Shown here: in pieces, positions 7,861 through 16,516 of the stretch
Layout: each line of letters opens with the position of its first letter
Numbering within the stretch: position 1 is the first letter of the stretch
Assembly: GCA_905372865.1 (NCBI GenBank)
Contig: CAJPQT010000001.1
Coordinates: 1-64,000 of the forward strand
Source of the DNA: an uncultured Centipeda sp.
GTDB lineage: Bacteria > Bacillota > Negativicutes > Selenomonadales > Selenomonadaceae
Reading direction: 5' to 3'
Length of the DNA: 64,000 nt
The notes under the pieces: generated by a model
The model's database searches: none
What the model saw: only the letters and a program-made list of their open reading frames with translations
Told to the model about the DNA's origin: nothing
Translations under genes and position numbers: made by a program

Positions 7861-9516
7861 GTGTTTCTCATTCATGAGATAGATGTTGCTGATGGGAAAA
7901 GCAGCAAGGGAGAATCCTTCCTCAAGGGAACCTTCGTCTTGACGATTGCGGGGTTTGTTGTCAAGGTCATCGGTTCGCTCAACTGGATCTTTGTTTCCCG
8001 CATCCTAGGCGGTGAGGGAATCGGTCTCTATCAGATGGCTTTTCCCATTTATTTTTTTGCGATGACGGTTTCGCAAGCAGGCGTTCCTGTTGCCATATCG
8101 ATCATTACGGCAGAGCGTGTGGCTCTGAATGATATTTACGGAGCAAAGCGTGTCTTTCGTATTTCGATGATGCTGATGCTCCTCACGGGGCTGCTCTTTT
8201 CGATTCTGACATATTTGGCTGCGGATTGGCTGATCGATTGGCAGCTGATCCGCGATGCACGTGCGTATAAGGCTGTGGTGGTGCTTGCACCGACGGTCTT
8301 TTTCGTGACCCTGCTCGCCAGTTCTCGCGGCTATCTGCAAGGCTGGCAGCGTATGACACCAACGGCGGTGTCACAGATCGTGGAACAGATCTTCCGCGTG
8401 GTGACGATGATCGTCCTCGCAAGCCTTCTCATGCCGTGGGGGCTTGACTACGCAGCGGCAGGTGCTTCCCTCGGAGCTTTTGCGGGCGCGGTGACGGGGC
8501 TCATTGTCCTCGTCTATTTCCATATCAAGCTGGAGCGTGACATTGCGCGTGACTACGGCACGGAGCTGAGACCTCTGCCGGGTGCAGCATACGAGTCGCG
8601 ATGCTCTATTATCAAACGCATCTTCAAGCTTGCGCTGCCCGTATCGGCAGCGAGCATCATGCTGCCTGTCGTATCGAATCTCGACCTCATGATCGTGCCG
8701 CAGCGCCTTGAGGCAGCGGGCTACAGCATCAGTGAGGCGACAGAGCTCTTCGGCTATCTGAACGGAATGGCGGTACCGCTCGTCAACCTTGCGACCATCC
8801 TGACGGCTTCCATGGCGATGAGTATTGTGCCTGCCATCTCTGAGTCGCGCGTGCTCGGTGATCGTGCACGCGTTTACGATCAGACGGCGGCATCGGTACG
8901 TATCTCCAATTTCGTCTGCTTTCCCGCGTTTGTGATCGTATTTATGCTCGCAACACCGATCTCGTCGCTCATCTACAACGCCCCGGGTGCAGGTCCCGCC
9001 GTGATGATCTCGGCGGTCAGCATCATCCTCCTCGGACTGCATCAGGTATCGACGGGGATCTTGCAGGGGCTTGGCCACCCGACTATTCCGATGGTGAATA
9101 TGCTGCTGGCTGCAGCGGCAAAGGTATTCCTCAACTGGCATCTGACGGCGATTCCATGGCTGGGCATCATGGGGGCAGCGTGGGCAACGGCGGCGGATAT
9201 GGGCGTTGCGGCACTCATCAATCTGTACTTCATTCACCGCTTCATCGGCTATCGGATCGAGCTGCTGCAGCTGATTAAGACGATATGTGCGGCGGCGGTC
9301 ATGGCGGGGGCGGTCTATCTCTTCTACGGATGGACACTTGCGTGGTGGGGTGTCCCTGCCGTCTCCACATTCGGTGCCGTGTTCTTTGGCTGCGGCATCT
9401 ATGTCGCGGCAATGCTTCTTCTGCGCGCCCTCATCGAGGATGACCTGCGCCGGCTTCCCATGATCGGCAGCGTCGGGATTCGATTCTTGCAGCGGATTGG
9501 AGTTTTTAAGGCATGA
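7861..9516 (+). CDS. SpoVB/MurJ-like polysaccharide flippase (MOP superfamily)
   Basis: This 551-residue integral membrane protein has many hydrophobic helices. The opening SFLKGTFVLTIAGFVVKVIG, and the following GGEGIGLYQMAFPIY, are typical of the SpoVB/YtgP branch. These proteins are thought to flip lipid-linked glycans across the inner membrane. The GTG start gives about 18 residues before the conserved region; a GAGG lies only 2 bases upstream, so the start is less certain than the gene. It overlaps the next gene by four bases (ATGA). The sequence alone cannot tell whether the cargo is lipid II or another glycan. Confidence 0.85.
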   Translation: MFLIHEIDVADGKSSKGESFLKGTFVLTIAGFVVKVIGSLNWIFVSRILGGEGIGLYQMAFPIYFFAMTVSQAGVPVAISIITAERVALNDIYGAKRVFRISMMLMLLTGLLFSILTYLAADWLIDWQLIRDARAYKAVVVLAPTVFFVTLLASSRGYLQGWQRMTPTAVSQIVEQIFRVVTMIVLASLLMPWGLDYAAAGASLGAFAGAVTGLIVLVYFHIKLERDIARDYGTELRPLPGAAYESRCSIIKRIFKLALPVSAASIMLPVVSNLDLMIVPQRLEAAGYSISEATELFGYLNGMAVPLVNLATILTASMAMSIVPAISESRVLGDRARVYDQTAASVRISNFVCFPAFVIVFMLATPISSLIYNAPGAGPAVMISAVSIILLGLHQVSTGILQGLGHPTIPMVNMLLAAAAKVFLNWHLTAIPWLGIMGAAWATAADMGVAALINLYFIHRFIGYRIELLQLIKTICAAAVMAGAVYLFYGWTLAWWGVPAVSTFGAVFFGCGIYVAAMLLLRALIEDDLRRLPMIGSVGIRFLQRIGVFKA

Positions 9517-10394
9517 AAAAACTTGGGCTGATCTACAATCCTGTGTCGGGTCATGCACTTTTCAAGGGAAAACTCGATCCCATCATCGATATGTTTCAGA
9601 AGCATGGGATTGTGCTCTGCCCCTACCGCACGCGCGGTGGAGGACAGGACAACCTCGGATACTTCCTCCGTGAGATGCGCCCGGACGGCGTACTTGCCGC
9701 AGGAGGTGACGGTACGGTGCACGCCGTGGTAAATGCCATGCTTGCCGCAGACATGGATATTCCGCTCGGCATTCTCGGCAGCGGCACGTCGAATGACTTT
9801 GCAACGCATCTTGGCATTGAGGATTGGGAAGCTTACATCGAACGCATTGCAGCAGGTGAAGCTCGTCGCGTCGATCTGGGGCTGCTCGAAGGAACGGGGC
9901 AGTACTTCATCAACGTCGTCAGTGCAGGTGTCCTCACGGGCATTGCACATGAGGTAAAACCCACCTACAAGAATGCGCTTGGAAAGCTGGCATACTATCT
10001 GAAGGGGCTTGGTGAAATTCCGCGCCTGCGCTCCTTCTCTGTCCGAATCACGGCAGATAATGTGTCATACGATACGGATATTTTTTTATTTGTCATTGCA
10101 AACAGTCCCGTTGTGGCAGGGATGAAGCAGATCGGGCAGAAGATTGCCATCGACGACGGGATGCTTGACCTCCTTGCCGTCAAAAAAACAGGTCTGCCGC
10201 AGTTTATGTCTGTTGCGGCAGACCTGTTCGCCGGAAAATCGGTGACGGAACGAGAGAACATCCTGCACATTCGTGCAAAATCGTTCGAAATTCAAACGGA
10301 CGAAGAGCTGCACAGCGACATTGATGGGGAGTACGGTCCGATGCTTCCGCTGCGCGTGCGGACACTGCCGCTCGCACTTTCTGTGTACTGCTAA
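9513..10394 (+). CDS. Diacylglycerol kinase-family lipid kinase (YegS/BmrU type)
   Basis: The protein is 293 residues. The nucleotide-binding motif GGDGTVHAVVN and the GSGTSNDFATHLG segment are diagnostic of the DAGK catalytic domain, and the N terminus KLGLIYNPVSG matches the family. These cytoplasmic or membrane-peripheral enzymes phosphorylate diacylglycerol or related lipids. Translational coupling to the flippase upstream suggests a shared envelope role, for example recycling lipid carriers, but that is inference. A hairpin follows the stop. Confidence 0.88.
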   Translation: MKKLGLIYNPVSGHALFKGKLDPIIDMFQKHGIVLCPYRTRGGGQDNLGYFLREMRPDGVLAAGGDGTVHAVVNAMLAADMDIPLGILGSGTSNDFATHLGIEDWEAYIERIAAGEARRVDLGLLEGTGQYFINVVSAGVLTGIAHEVKPTYKNALGKLAYYLKGLGEIPRLRSFSVRITADNVSYDTDIFLFVIANSPVVAGMKQIGQKIAIDDGMLDLLAVKKTGLPQFMSVAADLFAGKSVTERENILHIRAKSFEIQTDEELHSDIDGEYGPMLPLRVRTLPLALSVYC

Positions 10395-10395
10395 G

Positions 10396-10428
10396 GAAGC
10401 ACGGATCAGCTGAATTCATCCGTGCTTC
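10396..10428 (+). terminator. Hairpin between convergent genes
   Basis: An 11-bp perfect stem (10396-10406 with 10418-10428) sits between the convergent lipid-kinase and DUF815 genes. The T run is poor on both strands, so termination is only probable. Confidence 0.5.
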
Positions 10429-10438
10429 TTAATCACAT

Positions 10439-11662
10439 TCAGTGGATGCCGAGGTAGTGGGCGACGAACTGCTGTGCTGTGCGTCCGCTGCGGCCGCTGT
10501 GGGTCATCTCCCAACGCAGCCCGGCAATGCGCAGTTCCTCGGGTGAGAGACGGATTCCCTTTTGCGAGAGCATGTGGTCGATTATTGCGAGGTACTCCTC
10601 CTGATCCGGCGTGTGATAGTGGATGATAAGGCCAAAGCGATCCGAGAGGGAGATGGTCTCGTTGATCGTGTCATCGCGATAGAGCTCGTCCTGCTCGCGG
10701 TCGTGCCACGTCTCACGCACGAGATGGCGGCGGTTGGATGTGGCATAGAGGCGGACGTTCGGGGGACAGGAGGAAACGCCGCCCTCGATGGCGGACTTAA
10801 CTGCCTTGAACTCGGCATCCGTATCCTCGAACGAGACATCATCAAGGAAGAGGATGAATTTGCGTCCGACATAGCTGCGCAGGACAGTCATGATCTCGGG
10901 CAGCTTGCGCAGCTGCTCCTTTGTGATCTGAACAAGGTGAAGTCCGCTGTCCTCGAACTCATTTACAAGGGCTTTGACGGCAGTGGATTTTCCCGTCCCG
11001 CGTGCTCCGACAAGAAGGACGTGGTTCGCGGGCTTTCCGCTGATGAATGCACGTGTATTTTGGAGCAGCTGCTCTTTCTGGTGCCGGTAGCCGATGAGAT
11101 TTTTCATCTGCGGACGTTCGAAATGCTCGACGCCGCGCAGGTTGTTTGCTGCATCATCCCAGTAAAAGACCGCATGGGCAGCAAGTTCCCCATAGCCATA
11201 GCGGGCATAGAATGTGAGCAATGCCTCGGCATAGTCGCGCGGTGTCTGTGCCGCCTCGATCCACGGCAGGAGAAAGTCCTCACTCTTGTCATAGACGTTC
11301 AGCGTCGGTTCATAGTTGTCCAAGAGTTCTACCCCAAGGAAACGGCTCGTTGGTTGGGTGAGAAGCGGATAGAGATGCGCTATGTCCTGACACAATGCCT
11401 GCCGCAGGCCACTTCCCGGCGGAAGTCCCGTCCGCTCCATCGTTTCTGAAACGAGATTGGCATCATGCGTGAATACATGGAGCAAATACTGCGGGAGCAG
11501 GTTCCCTCTAAGTCCCATGCTTTCTGCAGCACGGATGAGATGTGCGGTACACTCTGCCCGAATCTCCGGATCGTCTGCGTCCCAGGCAAGGAAGCTGAGG
11601 ACGGGATCATGTTCCAATGAATTTAGGACAAGGAGTGTTGATAACTTTACATTCTGACTCAT
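10439..11662 (-). CDS. DUF815-family AAA+ ATPase
   Basis: The 407-residue protein has Walker A GARGTGKST, Walker B FILFLDDVSF and a sensor-like YATSNRRHLV, as in the DUF815 (YcaO-unrelated) predicted ATPases. The N-terminal third is helical with no recognised domain. The role of the family is unknown. The ATG has AAAGGAA upstream. It lies 19 bases after tmcAL on the same strand and is probably cotranscribed with it. Confidence 0.85.
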   Translation of the reverse strand: MSQNVKLSTLLVLNSLEHDPVLSFLAWDADDPEIRAECTAHLIRAAESMGLRGNLLPQYLLHVFTHDANLVSETMERTGLPPGSGLRQALCQDIAHLYPLLTQPTSRFLGVELLDNYEPTLNVYDKSEDFLLPWIEAAQTPRDYAEALLTFYARYGYGELAAHAVFYWDDAANNLRGVEHFERPQMKNLIGYRHQKEQLLQNTRAFISGKPANHVLLVGARGTGKSTAVKALVNEFEDSGLHLVQITKEQLRKLPEIMTVLRSYVGRKFILFLDDVSFEDTDAEFKAVKSAIEGGVSSCPPNVRLYATSNRRHLVRETWHDREQDELYRDDTINETISLSDRFGLIIHYHTPDQEEYLAIIDHMLSQKGIRLSPEELRIAGLRWEMTHSGRSGRTAQQFVAHYLGIH

Positions 11663-11681
11663 AACTGCGTTCCTTTCTCTA

Positions 11682-12923
11682 TCAAAGAAATTTGGGGGAC
11701 GTGATAAAATCCGTACAGAGTTCCTGTGTGCACCGTTGCGGCAGGATGAAATTTCTCAGCTCTGTCGCACGCGTATCAAAGGCCAGCATGCGCTGCAGCG
11801 GTGAATGCGCCGATGTGAGGGCGGTGCGTTGATCGCTCGTGAGAAATGCTGCCGTACGTGTGATTATGGGGAGAGGGGAGGCCTGTTTGATTGTGCGCAG
11901 CAATGCCTTCCCGTACGCGTTGAATGCGAGTGGGCGGATATACGACGCGCCGCATGTATCAAATTCCCGCGCCTGTGTTTTCTTAAAGTGCAGAAGCAGG
12001 TGGACGATGAGGCGGCCAATGCGGCTCTGTGGCCAGCGCTTTGTCGCCGTCTGTGCGAGGAAGGAGCGATAATCCGATGATGTTTTCAAGCATCGGATCA
12101 GACGGTGCTCAATTCCCTCTGCAATACCATAGGATTCCATAAGCGTTGCCGCATCTGTAATGAGGAGATGATAGCGCAGGAGGTCGAGCAGACTGTCTGC
12201 GCGTGAAAATCCAAGCGTATGCTGCTTCTTGAGATCATTTAGTACAACGGGCTCCACCGCCTGTGCCAACCGCTCCCATGGGGGCACGGTTGTTTCGAGT
12301 ACCCTTCGGATGGAGGAGGCGCTTGTAATGCCCGTATACAGCCGGTCATCACCATGCTGTGCGGCCGTCCGATGGACAGCGATCGGAGTGATGTGCGGAG
12401 CGAAGGTATGCAGTGCGCGCAGATATTCGATCGCAAGGATATTATTCGGCGCACGCATCGTATCTTTGGATATCTCTGTTTCCTCCATCAGTGCCTGCAT
12501 CAGAGCTTTGGCGTAGGAATCTCCCGCTTCAAGATATTTGCGCAGCCGCATCTGAACAGGCGCAGCGTCGATTTGAGCGGCCGCTTCAGCAAGCTGTCCG
12601 ATGTCCTGCGCTTCCGTGCCAAAGGATAGATGATCGACAACGGCAAGACGTGAGAGGAACGAAATGCCCCCGCGTGCAAAATCCTGCGCACTGCGGCAGG
12701 AAAATACGAAGGGGAGTTCGAGTACAAGATCGGCACCGCCCATGACAGCGTGGCATGCTCTCGTCCATTTATCCAGAACACACGGCTCTCCCCGTTGGGT
12801 GAAGCTGCCGCTCATGACGGCGACGATACAGGCATCCGCATATTGTCGCCGCACAGCTGCGATCTGGAAGTTATGTCCGTAGTGGAAGGGATTGTACTCG
12901 GCAATGATGCCAACAACCTTCAT
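11682..12923 (-). CDS. tmcAL: tRNA(Met) cytidine acetate ligase
   Basis: TmcAL (YlbM) makes N4-acetylcytidine at the wobble position of elongator tRNA-Met from acetate and ATP. The protein is 413 residues and begins with the nucleotidyltransferase signature GIIAEYNPFHYGH (residues 5-17). GSFTQRGEPCVLDKWTRA and the GADLVLELPF segment are also family-specific. A GGAGGAG precedes the ATG. It is divergent from mnmA, another tRNA-modification gene, across a 150-bp intergenic region. Confidence 0.92.
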   Translation of the reverse strand: MKVVGIIAEYNPFHYGHNFQIAAVRRQYADACIVAVMSGSFTQRGEPCVLDKWTRACHAVMGGADLVLELPFVFSCRSAQDFARGGISFLSRLAVVDHLSFGTEAQDIGQLAEAAAQIDAAPVQMRLRKYLEAGDSYAKALMQALMEETEISKDTMRAPNNILAIEYLRALHTFAPHITPIAVHRTAAQHGDDRLYTGITSASSIRRVLETTVPPWERLAQAVEPVVLNDLKKQHTLGFSRADSLLDLLRYHLLITDAATLMESYGIAEGIEHRLIRCLKTSSDYRSFLAQTATKRWPQSRIGRLIVHLLLHFKKTQAREFDTCGASYIRPLAFNAYGKALLRTIKQASPLPIITRTAAFLTSDQRTALTSAHSPLQRMLAFDTRATELRNFILPQRCTQELCTDFITSPKFL

Positions 12924-13007
12924 TTGGATCTCCTCCCATGATACTTACTCTCATATTGTAACAAAAAAAATGACTTTTGTGTAGGGCCGTGAAACAAATA
13001 CAAATTC

Positions 13008-13036
13008 TTGTATTTTCTAGGTGCGAATGCTATACT
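13008..13036 (+). promoter_or_regulatory. Promoter of the mnmA-to-speB operon
   Basis: TTGTAT (13008-13013) and TATACT (13031-13036) are 17 bases apart and 38 bases upstream of the GTG chosen for mnmA. The TTG of the -35 box could be mistaken for a start codon, and the promoter position argues against that. Confidence 0.65.
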
Positions 13037-13073
13037 AAACGAAAAATTAAGAAAGTCGAGGAAGCTTATATCA

Positions 13074-14171
13074 GTGGAACAGAAGAGGAAGCAGGATCGT
13101 GTTGTGGTCGCGATGAGCGGCGGGGTGGACAGTTCACTGGCAGCCGCCTTGCTCTTGGAGAAGGGATACGATGTCGTGGGCGTAACCATGCGTCTCTCAG
13201 ATGAGAACCGCGATACGGCTCCCGATGACCGCAGCTGCTGCTCGCTCAGCAGCGTCGATGATGCGCGGCGGGTGGCGGATATCCTCGAAATTCCACATTA
13301 TGTCATGGATTTTACAGAGCCCTTTGAACGCTTGGTCATTGATTATTTTTTTGATGAGTATCTGCATGGCCGCACGCCGAATCCGTGCATCGCCTGCAAT
13401 CGTCACATCAAATTCGAAGGGCTTCTCCACAAAGCGGGTGAGCTCGGAGCATCCTATGTTGCAACGGGACACTACGCACGCATCGACCGCGACGAAGCGG
13501 GAATGTATCGTCTGCGCAAGGGAGCTGATCTTGAAAAGGATCAATCCTATGTGCTCTATCATCTCAATCAAAGAACCTTGGGGCATGTCCTGCTTCCCGT
13601 CGGCAGTTTCAGCAAGAGCGAAACCCGCCGGATGGCGGAGGCATATCATCTGCCCGTCGCGCACAAGGCGGAGAGCCAGGAGATCTGCTTTGTTCCGCGT
13701 GATGACTACAAATCCTATCTGCGGGAGAAACGCCCGGAGTGTGAACGACCGGGGGATATTATCGATCGGGCAGGGAATGTACTCGGCAGGCATGAGGGGG
13801 TTTCCTTTTATACGGTCGGCCAGCGCAGGGGGCTCGGCATTGCGGCGCCGCATCCACTTTATGTGATCTCATTGGACGCAGAGAAAAATTTAGTCGTTGT
13901 CGGAGGAGCAGACGAGGTTCATGCACGTGAGCTCATTGCCTCCGAACTGAACTGGACGATGTGGGATAAGATGGATCGTGAGCGTATGGTGCAGGCAAAA
14001 ATCCGCTATGGGAAGCGAGAGGCTCCCGCATTGATTGTCCCGCATGATGCGGAGCGTCTTCGGGTGTGCTTCGCAGAACCGCAGCGTGCCGTGACACCGG
14101 GACAATCTGTTGTATTTTACGAGAAAGATATTGTACTTGGCGGTGGAATCATTGATGCGGTGGTTTCCTAA
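13074..14171 (+). CDS. mnmA: tRNA-specific 2-thiouridylase
   Basis: MnmA thiolates the wobble uridine of tRNA-Lys, -Glu and -Gln. Counting from the GTG at 13074 the protein is 365 residues, the PP-loop SGGVDSS is at 15-21, the catalytic cysteines are in NPCIACNRHI and SQEICFV, and TVGQRRGLGI is conserved. A GAGGA lies 11 bases upstream. The frame stays open upstream to 13008, but that part overlaps the promoter. It heads a run of genes with almost no spacing that ends in speB. Confidence 0.93.
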   Translation: MEQKRKQDRVVVAMSGGVDSSLAAALLLEKGYDVVGVTMRLSDENRDTAPDDRSCCSLSSVDDARRVADILEIPHYVMDFTEPFERLVIDYFFDEYLHGRTPNPCIACNRHIKFEGLLHKAGELGASYVATGHYARIDRDEAGMYRLRKGADLEKDQSYVLYHLNQRTLGHVLLPVGSFSKSETRRMAEAYHLPVAHKAESQEICFVPRDDYKSYLREKRPECERPGDIIDRAGNVLGRHEGVSFYTVGQRRGLGIAAPHPLYVISLDAEKNLVVVGGADEVHARELIASELNWTMWDKMDRERMVQAKIRYGKREAPALIVPHDAERLRVCFAEPQRAVTPGQSVVFYEKDIVLGGGIIDAVVS

Positions 14172-14193
14172 ACGATCCGTCTAGGGGGGGATT

Positions 14194-15243
14194 ATGATGA
14201 GCCGTGCTCTGAAACTGAAGCTGTCCTGTGCCGCACTGCTCGCGTTGTTGTTGTTCTTCACGGGACTTTTCTGGTATTTCCATGTCTATACCAAGACACC
14301 GGAATACGCGCTTCACTCGATTGAGGATGCATTTGATCGGCACGATGAGGCGCTCTTTCTGCGCTATGTTCGTCTGGATACAGTGCTTGACGCGGGGTAT
14401 GATGATTTTATGAGGGGAACAATGGATGCCGCATTTGGGCATTCACGGGAAGCATCTGCAGCACTCGAAGATTTCTCCAAAATGCTCAAACCTGCCTTCA
14501 TAACAATGATCAAGGATGCGGTGCATACACGCCTGACAACGGGCGAATGGCCCTCGGCAGACCCGGCGGATGACGGTGCTGATACGGATAACATTCTCTC
14601 CCGTATTGGGGTGCGAGATCTGACATTCCGTGAGCTTGCCAATCCGGTGATACATGAGGATACACAGACAGCGGAGATCGATGTTGTTGCACATCAGGGG
14701 GAGGCAGATTCAGACTTCACATTCAAGGTGATCCTTGCTCCGTCTGAGGAAGGCGACTGGCAGGTTGTCTCTGTTCAGAATCTGCATGAATACGCCATCG
14801 TATTGGAGCAGGCACGCCGGCTGCGCGTCGAATCTTATCTGGAGGAGACGGACACAATTATGGCACGCCATGATCAGACGTCGGGGGCTGCACAGCTCAG
14901 GCTCTACTCTGTGTTGGGTGCGGGGACGCTCGGCAGCCAGGCAACGCGTGATATGGCACGTCAGATCATGGAGCAGGACATCCTTGTCGACTGGCAGGAA
15001 CGCAAGGATGAACTGTCTGCCGTTTCCGTGCCGCGCAGCATGCAGAGCCTGCACCAGCTGCGCCTCAAGATCTGTGATCTGCACATTGCCTATGCACAGG
15101 GATATGCAGCGTGGATGACGGACAAGAATGCCTCAACCATTCGCAGTGCGGAGAACAGTTTGCGTCAGGCAGAAGTCCTCGAAGTGGAGGCGTCGTTCCT
15201 CGTGCAGCGCGCCAAGCGATCCTTTGGTGATAAGACGGAGTGA
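14194..15243 (+). CDS. Membrane-anchored protein, DUF2939-like
   Basis: The 349-residue protein begins with a short basic segment and one hydrophobic helix (about residues 12-32, rich in Leu and Phe), followed by a mainly polar region. The part just after the helix (YALHSIEDAFDRHDEALFLRYV) resembles the start of DUF2939 proteins, a resemblance judged by eye. The last third is helical, rich in Ala, Glu and Gln. A GGGGGG ribosome binding site precedes tandem ATGs; the first is used here. Function unknown. It lies 22 bases after mnmA and overlaps the next gene's leader. Confidence 0.7.
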   Translation: MMSRALKLKLSCAALLALLLFFTGLFWYFHVYTKTPEYALHSIEDAFDRHDEALFLRYVRLDTVLDAGYDDFMRGTMDAAFGHSREASAALEDFSKMLKPAFITMIKDAVHTRLTTGEWPSADPADDGADTDNILSRIGVRDLTFRELANPVIHEDTQTAEIDVVAHQGEADSDFTFKVILAPSEEGDWQVVSVQNLHEYAIVLEQARRLRVESYLEETDTIMARHDQTSGAAQLRLYSVLGAGTLGSQATRDMARQIMEQDILVDWQERKDELSAVSVPRSMQSLHQLRLKICDLHIAYAQGYAAWMTDKNASTIRSAENSLRQAEVLEVEASFLVQRAKRSFGDKTE

Positions 15244-15254
15244 GGAGAGAGAGC

Positions 15255-16103
15255 ATGCTCGGTTCGAGCAGTGACACAGTGGCGATTCTCTATGATATCG
15301 AGAATGCACCGATTGAAATGCTGCAATATACGATTGAAAAGGCTCAGCGTTATCAGCCCTGTCGTATGATCGTCGTCTCCGATTGGGAGGCACATCCGGA
15401 ACAAAAACGTTGGGATCGTCTGATGGAATCACCGGACTTTACCTTTCGGCAGATTAGCCGGACGTTTTATGGGAAGAACTCGCTGGACTCTGCGCTCTAC
15501 GATTCGGCGCAGATCCTATATCAGGAAGGCGTACGCAAGTATTTTATCATCACCACGGATTCGGATTTCGTACGCATTGCCGAATCTCTGAACGCTGAGG
15601 ATCCGTCCTATATCATAGGGGTTGGAACAACGCAGGCGAGCGAAGATCTGCGCAACGCATACAATGAGTTCTTCGTCTATCCGCCGGAGCAAAAATCCAA
15701 TAAAAGCACGGCAAAGAATAAAAAGCCGGAGAAGAATGCAGGGGTGAAGTCCATGGCAAAGAAAAAATCATCTGAGGACAAGAGTGCGAAGCAGAAGTCC
15801 GCTGTAGAACAGGCAGGAAAAACGGCAGAGCAGAAAAAGAATACGAATCCTTCGAAGAAGAAATCTGTGCCCGAGTCCCCCGCAGAGGAGGCAACAAAAA
15901 GCGCCGTTAAACCAAAGAAGAAACAGGTACAGAAATCTCTTCCTCCCACTGAGAACATGCCCGCTCCTGCGATGTCAGGTTTCCTGACGGTACGTCTGCC
16001 AAAGACCCTGCGCAGTGCACTTGAGCAGAAGATGCTTGAGGAAGAGGTCTCACTGGACGAACTCGTAACCTATCTCTTGATGCGCGGACTTGCGGCGAAA
16101 TAA
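15255..16103 (+). CDS. NYN-domain (LabA/YacP-like) protein with a lysine-rich linker
   Basis: Residues 1 to about 140 resemble NYN nuclease-fold domains: AILYDIENAP gives the first acidic motif, LDSALYDSAQIL the second and IITTDSDFVRIAESL the third, as in PIN/NYN RNases. A lysine/serine-rich low-complexity linker follows (about 145-235), then a C-terminal helical segment (SGFLTVRLPKTLRSALEQKM) that looks like a short ribbon-helix-helix. The ATG at 15255 has GAGGAGAG upstream; an in-frame GTG at 15240 does not. RNA cleavage or binding is inferred. It abuts the DUF3783 gene (TAATG). Confidence 0.75.
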   Translation: MLGSSSDTVAILYDIENAPIEMLQYTIEKAQRYQPCRMIVVSDWEAHPEQKRWDRLMESPDFTFRQISRTFYGKNSLDSALYDSAQILYQEGVRKYFIITTDSDFVRIAESLNAEDPSYIIGVGTTQASEDLRNAYNEFFVYPPEQKSNKSTAKNKKPEKNAGVKSMAKKKSSEDKSAKQKSAVEQAGKTAEQKKNTNPSKKKSVPESPAEEATKSAVKPKKKQVQKSLPPTENMPAPAMSGFLTVRLPKTLRSALEQKMLEEEVSLDELVTYLLMRGLAAK

Positions 16104-16516
16104 TGGGAAAGATGACCTCTCCAAAAGAAGAGCGTGTATTGCTCTATCAGTTTCCGGAGAATCAAGTCGATATAGCGAAGGATATATTTCGTGCGCTCGG
16201 AATCCGTATGCAGATTCTCTCCGTGGATGCATGGAAAGAGAAGGTTGGCTATCTTCTCGGGAAGCAGGGGTTCAAATCCGCTCTGCCGCAGAACGAGCAA
16301 GTTTTTGACTTTCCGCATCGTCTCATTCTGCTGGAGAATATCCGCGGGAAGCGACTGACGAAAGTGCTCACGGCGATGGAGGAAGCCGGGATCCCGCATG
16401 TCACATATAAATCGGCAGTTACTCCGTACAATACACTGTGGACCCTGCGTTATCTCTGTGAGCATATGGCGAAGGAGCATGCGCGATCTACCGAAGATCA
16501 GGAAGGAACGGTATGA
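16103..16516 (+). CDS. DUF3783 family protein
   Basis: The 137-residue soluble protein begins VLLYQFPENQVDIAK and ends with a segment (YKSAVTPYNTLWTLRYLCEHM) characteristic of DUF3783, a small uncharacterised family common in clostridia and Negativicutes. The start shares a base with the preceding stop and the end overlaps the next start, so it is translationally coupled on both sides. No function is known. Confidence 0.7.
   Translation: MGKMTSPKEERVLLYQFPENQVDIAKDIFRALGIRMQILSVDAWKEKVGYLLGKQGFKSALPQNEQVFDFPHRLILLENIRGKRLTKVLTAMEEAGIPHVTYKSAVTPYNTLWTLRYLCEHMAKEHARSTEDQEGTV

Noticed and set aside
13008..13073. Upstream extension of mnmA from a TTG
   Set aside because: The TTG is the -35 box of a good promoter and the extension is not MnmA-like.
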